DNA of 18,016 nucleotides from G020354085 sp964629975 (lineage in GTDB: Bacteria > Pseudomonadota > Gammaproteobacteria > Acidiferrobacterales > Sulfurifustaceae): positions 1 through 18,016 of the forward strand of contig CAZVUN010000050.1 of the NCBI GenBank assembly GCA_964629975.1. Reading direction: 5' to 3'. A program made the translations under genes and the position numbers. This document shows positions 12,666-18,016 of the stretch, one piece after another. The notes under the pieces are model-generated. The model had not been told where the DNA came from. It did not search any database and was given only the letters and a program-made list of their open reading frames with translations. Every line of letters begins with the position of its first letter. The first letter of the stretch is position 1.

Positions 12666-13901
12666 TCAGAGCTCGGCGTTGCCGAACAGGCGCAGCGCGA
12701 TCTCGCTGCCCGGCACGACGCCAAAGGCGCGCATCTTGTCGTCGATTTCCTGAATCTGCGCGCGGATGATGCCAAGCCCGTGATCGGTGAGCGCTCGCCC
12801 GTCCTGGTCGGCGAGCTGGCCGCCGAGCAGACCGGCCAGCTGCCGCGCGGCGCCCACCATCGCGTCGAATACCGCGGCCGGGCGGTGGGCGCACGGCACG
12901 CTCATGAAGAACGTCAGGCCGGTGGTCTGGAACGTCTCCCAGTGGTTCGGGTCGAACTCGCCCGGCTTGAAGCGGTTGGCCAGGCTGAACAGATGGCGGC
13001 AGCCGGGCGACATGTTGTTCTTCTTGTGAAAGATGTTGAGCGCACCGAACTGCATGTCGAGCTGGCGCGCCGCCAGATCCACCTGCCGGCCGCTGAACAC
13101 CGTGCCGGCCTTGGCGATGACATTGATGCTCGCGATCACATCGTAGGTCTTGCAGAACTCGTCGAGCTCGCGCGCCCGTGCGAGCGCGCCCTCGAAACTC
13201 AACGAGAAACGCGTGGTGCGGTGCAGCGCATCGGCCAGACGCAGTCCGATCTGCGAGAAGCGGTTGAGCTCGGTCTCGTCGATCGGTCCGTCGGCGCCGA
13301 CCAGCTGGATCGCCAGCGCGAGATCGCTGTAGGTGGCGCGGCGCGAATCCTCCTGCAGCTCCGTCCACACCCCGGCGTCGAGGTTCTTGCCGTACAGGCG
13401 CCGGCGCTTCTCCAGCAGGTACTCATGCTGGCGAAACACCCCGAGCGCCGCATCGCGCGGCACCGGCTCGCCACCGGTCAGATACAGCACGAAATCGATC
13501 GTCTCCTCCGGCGCCGCGACCCGCCCCGGCCCGCGCCGCACGCGCTTCGGCGCCGGCGCGACGTGCAGGTCGATCGGCATGCTGGCGACGTCTTCCAGCA
13601 CTTCGATCTCGCTCACCAGGGGATCGGTCTTGAGCAGCGGCTGCGCGACGGCTGATGCATCGGCAGTGATCACCCGCTGGCCGGTGTCCTGCGGCGGTGC
13701 CGGGTTGATGTCGAGACGCCGCCCCACGCCCGCCTGGACCGGTGCACCGGCCGCTGCGCGGGGGGCGGGCGGCGCGGCGGTGAGCGGGCGCCGGCGCAGG
13801 CGTTGCAGGAGCGCGCGCCAGCTGAGCCGGTTGTAACCGCTGGCCGCGATCAGCAGCACGATCACCGCGCCGATGGCGAGCAGCGCGAGTTGCAGCTCCA
13901 T
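12666..13901 (-). CDS. zipA: Cell division protein ZipA (long form, FtsZ-binding)
   Basis: ZipA tethers FtsZ to the inner membrane at the septum. The 411-residue protein starts MELQLALLAIGAVIVLLIAA, an N-terminal membrane anchor at about 3-20, then a basic segment LLQRLRRRP. A variable linker with Ala/Pro-rich stretches runs to about 132. The C-terminal FtsZ-binding domain (about 254-390) aligns with E. coli ZipA: FSGRQVDLAARQLDMQFGAL, NIFHKK, HLFSLANRFKPGEFDPNHWE, TTGLTFFMSVP and ARQLAGLLGGQL. Two oddities are an extra domain at 134-240 that looks like a degenerate ZipA fold, and a 21-residue tail after 390. Total length exceeds the 328 of E. coli ZipA; long forms of this kind also occur, from memory, between smc and ligA in betaproteobacteria. 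The frame extends 29 Arg-rich codons upstream; I chose the ATG with the membrane anchor. It starts 40 bases after the smc stop. Confidence 0.93.
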   Translation of the reverse strand: MELQLALLAIGAVIVLLIAASGYNRLSWRALLQRLRRRPLTAAPPAPRAAAGAPVQAGVGRRLDINPAPPQDTGQRVITADASAVAQPLLKTDPLVSEIEVLEDVASMPIDLHVAPAPKRVRRGPGRVAAPEETIDFVLYLTGGEPVPRDAALGVFRQHEYLLEKRRRLYGKNLDAGVWTELQEDSRRATYSDLALAIQLVGADGPIDETELNRFSQIGLRLADALHRTTRFSLSFEGALARARELDEFCKTYDVIASINVIAKAGTVFSGRQVDLAARQLDMQFGALNIFHKKNNMSPGCRHLFSLANRFKPGEFDPNHWETFQTTGLTFFMSVPCAHRPAAVFDAMVGAARQLAGLLGGQLADQDGRALTDHGLGIIRAQIQEIDDKMRAFGVVPGSEIALRLFGNAEL

Positions 13902-13941
13902 CACCGCCGTTCCGCTGCGGCGCCGCCGGCGCGCCGTCGCG

Positions 13942-16900
13942 TCATGCCTCGGCCACCATCTGCAGCGCCTCCTCGACGTCCACGGCAACCAGGCGCGACA
14001 CGCCCGGCTCGGACATGGTCACGCCGATCAGCCGGTCGGCCATCTCCATGCTGATCTTGTTGTGCGTCACGTAGATGAGCTGCGAACGATCCGACAGGCG
14101 CTTGAGCGTCTGGCTGTAGCGCTCGACATTGGCATCATCGAGCGGCGCGTCCACCTCATCGAGCAGGCAGAATGGCGCCGGGTTGAGCTGGAAGATCGCG
14201 AAGATGAGCGACACCGCGGTCAACGCCTTCTCGCCGCCCGACAGCAGATGGATGGTGCTGTTGCGCTTGCCCGGCGGGCGCGCCATCACCGTGACGCCGG
14301 CCTCGAGCAGGTCGTTCTCGGTGAGCTCGAGGTAGGCGCTGCCGCCGCCGAACAGTTGCGGGAAGAACTGCTGGAAGTTCTCGTTGACCTTGTCAAAGGT
14401 GTCCTTGAACAGTGTCCGGGTCTCGCGATCCATCTTGCGGATCGCGTCCTCCAGCGTCGCGAGCGCCTGCGTCAGATCCTCGTACTGCCGGTCGAGGTAA
14501 CCCTTGCGCTCGGACTGCTCCGTGTACTCCTCGATCGCCACCAGATTGATCGGGCCGAGGCGTTCGATGCGCGCGCCGATGCGCTCGAGTTCCTCGGCCC
14601 AGGCCTGCTCGGTTGCCTCCGGCCCGAGCCCGGTCAGCAGCGCGCCGAGGTCGTGCTCGGACTCGCGCACCTGATCGGCGAAGGTGTCGCGCCGCACCAG
14701 CAGCTCCTGGCGCGTGACGCGCTCCGCCTCGAGCTGCTCGCGCACCGCCGCCGCCTGCCGTTCCTGCTCGCCGCGCGCGCGCTCCTGCTCACGCAACTGC
14801 CGGTCGATGTCGGTCACCTGCTCCCGCGCGGCGTTCACACGCGCCTCGACCGCAACGCGCCTGGCAAGAAACTCATCGAGGCGCTGCCGCAGTTCCGCCT
14901 CCGGCGGGTTGTCGGCCGCCAGCAGCGCCGCGAGCTCCTCGCGCCGCGTGCCGAGCTGCGCGAGCTGCCCCTGCAGGCGCGCGTGCGAGGCGCGCGTCGA
15001 GTCGAAGGCGGTCTGCAGGCCTTCGCGCTCGATCTCGAGACGGTGCAAGGCATCGCGCGCCGCGCCTTCGCTCGCACGCGCCTGGTCGAGCTGCGCCTGC
15101 AACTGCTCGCGCCGGCGGGTCAGCTCCTCGCGCTTGACCTCGAAGCCGCGCCGGTCGCGCTGCGCCTGCTCGATTAGGCGCGTGGCCTCCTGCACCGCGC
15201 TGCGGTCGCGCTCGATCTGGTTGGCCAGCTCCTGCTGCTCGCGCTCGATCTGGGCGCGGCGCGCGTGCAGCTGCGTGCGGTGCGCCTCCCGGTGCCCGAG
15301 CTGCTCGCGCCGCTCGGCGCGCGCACGATGACGCTCGCTCAGCTCGCGTGTGCGCAGTTCGCGCTCGCCCTCGAACGCGGCGAGCTGGCTCTGCGCATGC
15401 TCGAGCGCGGCCTGCTCCTGCGCGATGTCGTGCTGCAACTGCTGCGAGCGGCCCGCGAGCGCGTGAATCTCCCGCTCGCGCTCCAGCCAGCCGGCGCGCT
15501 CCTCGTTGTCATTGCCATGCGCCAGCCAGTTGCGCCCGACCCAGGCACCGTCGCGCGTCACGATCGATTCGTGCGGCGCCAGTGCGGCGCGCCAACTGAG
15601 CGCCTGCGCGAGCGAATCGGCCGCATACACCCCGGCCAGCAAGGGCGTGAGATCGAGCTCCGTGCGGATGCGCTCGAGCAGCAGCGGGTGCGCCGCCACC
15701 GGGCGCGCCACCGGCGCCGCCGCGAGATCGAACAGCGCGAGCGGGGTGGCAAGCTCGGCCGCGTCGGCGGCGAGCGTATCAAGCCCGGTCACGCACACCG
15801 ATACCAGGCGCATGCCGAGGGCGCGCTCCACGGCCTTCTCCCAGCCCGGCTCCACGTCGAGGCGCGCCGCCAGGCGCGCGGCCTGATCGAGATGGTGCCG
15901 CCCGAGCCACTGGCCGAGCGCCGGGTCATTGCGCCGCTCCACCGCCGCCTGCAGTTCGCGCAGCGAGTTGCGGCGCGCATCGATGCCGTGCAGCTGGCGG
16001 CGCAGGCCGTCGAGCGTGGCGACCGCCGCCTCGCGCGCGGCACGCACATCGCGCACCTGCGCCTCGAGCGCGTGCAGGCTGCGCTCGAGCGTCTCGCACT
16101 CCTGGTCGAGCGCGAGCGCCTCGCGGCGCAGCTGCTCGGCCGGATCGCCCGCCAGTTGCGCGTCGATCGCGGCCAGCTCCTCCTGCAATCGCACGCGCCG
16201 CACCTCCGCGTCCGAGATCGGCAGCTCGAGCTGACGCATGCGCGCGTGCTCGATCTCGCGGCGCTTGTCCTGGTCGGCGAGCCGCGCGGACAGCGCCTCC
16301 CACTCGCCCTGCCAGGTGCGCATGGCGGCCTCGGCCTCGGCGAGCGCGGCCTGTGCCTGCGCACGCGCCTCGGTCTGTTGCGCGAGCCGCGGGGCCAGTC
16401 CGTCGAGCGCCGCGCGCAGTTCCGTGAGCCGGGCAAGGTCGGCCTGCAGGTGGGTGTTGCCCTCCTCCCAGCTGCGATTGACCTGCTCGTGCTCGCGCGC
16501 CAGCGCCGCGCGCGTTTCGCGCGCGTGCTCGATGGCCTGCTCGAGGCGCGAGATCTCGGCGCCGACGGCGTAGAACTCCTGGTGCACGGCGTTGTAGGCG
16601 TCGCTCGCCTCGACATGCATGGCACGCAACCGCTCGATCTCGGCCTCGATCGCGCGCTGCCGGGCGAGCACGGCGTCGAGTGCGTTCTGGTGTTCCGCCA
16701 GCAGGCGCTCGTGCTCCTGCACGCGCGCATCGAGCGCGCGGAAACGCAGCGCCGCGAGCTCGGCGCGCGTCAGGCGCTCCTGCGCCTTGAGCTCCTTGTA
16801 CCTGGCCGCCGCCTTGGATTGCTTCTCCAGGCGCGCGAGTTGCGCCTCGATCTCGCGGCGTATGTCGGCCACGCGCTCGAGGTTCTCGCGCGTGTGCTTG

Positions 16901-17451
16901 ATGCGGTTCTCGGTCTCGCGCCGGCGTTCCTTGTACTTAGAGATGCCGGCCGCCTCCTCGATGTAGCCGCGCAGGTCCTCGGGTTTGGCGTCGATGATGC
17001 GCGTGACCATGCCCTGCTCGATGATCGAATAGGCGCGCGGGCCGAGGCCGGTGCCGAGGAACAGGTCGGTGATGTCCTTGCGGCGGCAGCGTGTCTTGTT
17101 GAGAAAATAGTCGGACTGACCGTCGCGTCCCGCCTCGCGGCGGATCGAGATCTCGGAATAGGCCGCGTACTGCCCGCCGGCACTGCCATCGCTGTTGTCG
17201 AATACCAGCTCCACCGACGCCTGCCCGACCGGCTTGCGCGAGTTCGAGCCGTTGAACACGACATCGGCCATGGAGTCGCCGCGCAGCCGCGAGGCCGAGG
17301 TCTCGCCCATGACCCAGCGCACCGCGTCGATGATGTTGGACTTGCCGCAGCCGTTGGGACCGACGACGCCGATCAGGCGGGCATCTATGGGTATGTGGGT
17401 GGGATCGACGAAGGACTTGAAACCGGACAGTCTGATCGACTTGAGTCGCAT
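13942..17451 (-). CDS. smc: Chromosome segregation ATPase Smc
   Basis: The 1169-residue protein is a complete bacterial Smc, the ATP-driven DNA-loop-extruding motor that works with ScpA and ScpB. The N-terminal head begins MRLKSIRLSGFKSFVDPTHI, with Walker A GPNGCGKSN at 31-39 and the IIEQGMV Q-loop region. A long coiled coil, Glu/Arg/Ala/Gln-rich, runs to about residue 505. The hinge spans about 508-645 (from DPALGQWLG to LAHGND). The second coiled coil leads to the C-terminal head, with IGPINLVAIEEY-type sequence (here LGPINLVAIEEYTEQSE), signature LLSGGEKALTAVSL near 1070 and Walker B FCLLDEVDAPLDDANV near 1095. It is first in the smc-zipA-ligA run and diverges from queF across 72 bases. 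No Shine-Dalgarno site is seen. scpA and scpB lie about 12 kb away on the same strand, so the full complex is encoded here. Confidence 0.98.
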   Translation of the reverse strand: MRLKSIRLSGFKSFVDPTHIPIDARLIGVVGPNGCGKSNIIDAVRWVMGETSASRLRGDSMADVVFNGSNSRKPVGQASVELVFDNSDGSAGGQYAAYSEISIRREAGRDGQSDYFLNKTRCRRKDITDLFLGTGLGPRAYSIIEQGMVTRIIDAKPEDLRGYIEEAAGISKYKERRRETENRIKHTRENLERVADIRREIEAQLARLEKQSKAAARYKELKAQERLTRAELAALRFRALDARVQEHERLLAEHQNALDAVLARQRAIEAEIERLRAMHVEASDAYNAVHQEFYAVGAEISRLEQAIEHARETRAALAREHEQVNRSWEEGNTHLQADLARLTELRAALDGLAPRLAQQTEARAQAQAALAEAEAAMRTWQGEWEALSARLADQDKRREIEHARMRQLELPISDAEVRRVRLQEELAAIDAQLAGDPAEQLRREALALDQECETLERSLHALEAQVRDVRAAREAAVATLDGLRRQLHGIDARRNSLRELQAAVERRNDPALGQWLGRHHLDQAARLAARLDVEPGWEKAVERALGMRLVSVCVTGLDTLAADAAELATPLALFDLAAAPVARPVAAHPLLLERIRTELDLTPLLAGVYAADSLAQALSWRAALAPHESIVTRDGAWVGRNWLAHGNDNEERAGWLEREREIHALAGRSQQLQHDIAQEQAALEHAQSQLAAFEGERELRTRELSERHRARAERREQLGHREAHRTQLHARRAQIEREQQELANQIERDRSAVQEATRLIEQAQRDRRGFEVKREELTRRREQLQAQLDQARASEGAARDALHRLEIEREGLQTAFDSTRASHARLQGQLAQLGTRREELAALLAADNPPEAELRQRLDEFLARRVAVEARVNAAREQVTDIDRQLREQERARGEQERQAAAVREQLEAERVTRQELLVRRDTFADQVRESEHDLGALLTGLGPEATEQAWAEELERIGARIERLGPINLVAIEEYTEQSERKGYLDRQYEDLTQALATLEDAIRKMDRETRTLFKDTFDKVNENFQQFFPQLFGGGSAYLELTENDLLEAGVTVMARPPGKRNSTIHLLSGGEKALTAVSLIFAIFQLNPAPFCLLDEVDAPLDDANVERYSQTLKRLSDRSQLIYVTHNKISMEMADRLIGVTMSEPGVSRLVAVDVEEALQMVAEA

Positions 17452-17490
17452 CGGTGCTGGTGTGCTCCGCCGCCGCTGGCGAATATGCGT

Positions 17491-17496
17491 TAGAAT
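17491..17496 (+). promoter_or_regulatory. Possible -10 box for queF in the smc/queF divergent gap
   Basis: TAGAAT matches the -10 consensus at five of six positions and lies 27 bases before the queF ATG, in the only AT-rich patch of the 72-base gap. No -35 hexamer of quality is found at 16-18 bases. AGGA at 17503-17506 is about 17 bases from the ATG, too far for a normal Shine-Dalgarno site. Confidence 0.4.
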
Positions 17497-17523
17497 TTGA
17501 TCAGGAAGTCACGCGCCCGTTCC

Positions 17524-18016
17524 ATGCCCTCAAAACCCAGCAAGAACCTGGAAACCTTCCCGAACCCCAATCCGGAGCGGGATTATATCATCGAGATCGA
17601 GACTCCGGAGTTCACTTGCCTGTGCCCGAAGACCGGTCAACCGGACTTCGCCACCTTCCATCTGGAGTACGTTCCCGACCGCCTGTGCGTGGAGTTGAAG
17701 GCGCTCAAGCTGTATCTGTGGTCGTATCGCGACGAGGGCGCGTTCCACGAGAAGGTCACCAATACCATCGTCGGTGATCTGGTGCAGGCCACCGATCCGC
17801 GCTACCTGCGACTGACCATGCGCTTCAACGTGCGCGGCGGTCTGTACACCACCGTCGTGGCAGAGCACCGCAAGCCCGGCTGGCGCAATCCGCCGCCGCC
17901 GCCGGAAGGTCTGCCGCGCGTTGAACAGACCCTGCCGGGGCGCAGCGAGCTGGCGAGCACCGCCGCCGCCGCCCGCCCCGAACCGGTCGCGCCGCCGCCC
18001 CCACCCGCACCGGCGG
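17524..18016 (+). CDS. queF: NADPH-dependent 7-cyano-7-deazaguanine (preQ0) reductase QueF, short type (3' end outside window)
   Basis: QueF reduces the nitrile of preQ0 to preQ1 with NADPH in the queuosine tRNA-modification pathway. The 164 codons seen start MPSKPSKNLETFPNPNPERD. Catalytic residues are in EFTCLCPKTGQPDFATF, with C34 as the nucleophile (Cys of the LCPKTGQPD motif) and D41. The NADPH-binding type motif is VELKALKLYLWSY (56-68), and substrate-binding E/H are in GAFHEKVTNTI (H75, E76). One QueF domain without a duplicated half makes this the short, monofunctional-fold type, unlike the E. coli long type. The core ends near VVAEHRKPGWRNP at about 122, after which a Pro/Ala-rich tail of more than 40 residues continues off the window. 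The gene diverges from smc. The ATG gives the usual N-terminus, but no close Shine-Dalgarno site is present. Confidence 0.95.
   Translation, partial: MPSKPSKNLETFPNPNPERDYIIEIETPEFTCLCPKTGQPDFATFHLEYVPDRLCVELKALKLYLWSYRDEGAFHEKVTNTIVGDLVQATDPRYLRLTMRFNVRGGLYTTVVAEHRKPGWRNPPPPPEGLPRVEQTLPGRSELASTAAAARPEPVAPPPPPAPA

Noticed and set aside
13902..13988. Upstream extension of zipA by 29 codons
   Set aside because: Would place an Arg-rich stretch before the membrane anchor and overlap smc; ZipA starts with its anchor.
15265..17493. 742-codon plus-strand open frame opposite smc
   Set aside because: Antisense shadow of the Smc coiled coil; composition is low-complexity Arg/Leu/Ala and no motif is seen.
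1..18016. Search for CRISPR, tRNA, rRNA, insertion sequences, prophage, toxin-antitoxin or defence genes
   Set aside because: No repeat-spacer pattern, tRNA-like cloverleaf, transposase, integrase or defence motif was seen; the window is packed with core genes.

Overview
This is a GC-rich bacterial chromosomal window (by eye well above 60% G+C) made of densely packed core genes. The gene content points to a proteobacterium, most likely a non-enterobacterial gammaproteobacterium: Smc-ScpAB rather than MukBEF, a smc-zipA-ligA cluster, the yciO/rnm (yciV) pair, yciB, yciI and a short-type queF. Two traits also seen in betaproteobacteria, the long TrpRS and the long ZipA, keep the class assignment open. 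I see no rRNA, tRNA, CRISPR array, insertion sequence, prophage or other transfer signal.

Left arm, minus strand (1-4933). In transcription order: rnm (PHP phosphoesterase/RNase AM), yciO, an M50 site-2-protease-family membrane protein, trpS, scpA, scpB. scpB runs off the left edge. trpS/scpA and scpA/scpB overlap by one base (TGATG). A good promoter candidate lies just before the M50 gene, placed so close that the transcript could be leaderless.

Middle, plus strand (4988-8659). A helical protein of unknown function, then yciB and yciI (again joined by TGATG), a parvulin-type prolyl-isomerase lipoprotein, and a secreted esterase-like/phytase-like protein. A sigma70-like promoter candidate precedes yciB.

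Right arm, minus strand (8663-17451). In transcription order: smc, zipA, ligA, an endonuclease/exonuclease/phosphatase-family enzyme, and a two-helix membrane protein of unknown function. The 250 bases between ligA and the phosphatase-family gene hold no convincing gene. Divergent from smc is queF (preQ0 reductase), which runs off the right edge with an unusual proline/alanine-rich tail.

Together the genes serve chromosome organisation (Smc with ScpA and ScpB), septum formation (ZipA, YciB), DNA nick sealing (LigA), translation and tRNA modification (TrpS, QueF) and envelope protein folding or turnover (parvulin lipoprotein, M50 protease). I found no clear undescribed multi-gene system. The best leads are a four-cysteine, probable [4Fe-4S] motif in TrpRS; a ZipA with an apparent second, degenerate ZipA-like domain; the leaderless-type promoter of the M50 gene; the QueF tail; and the unknown protein at 4988-5737.
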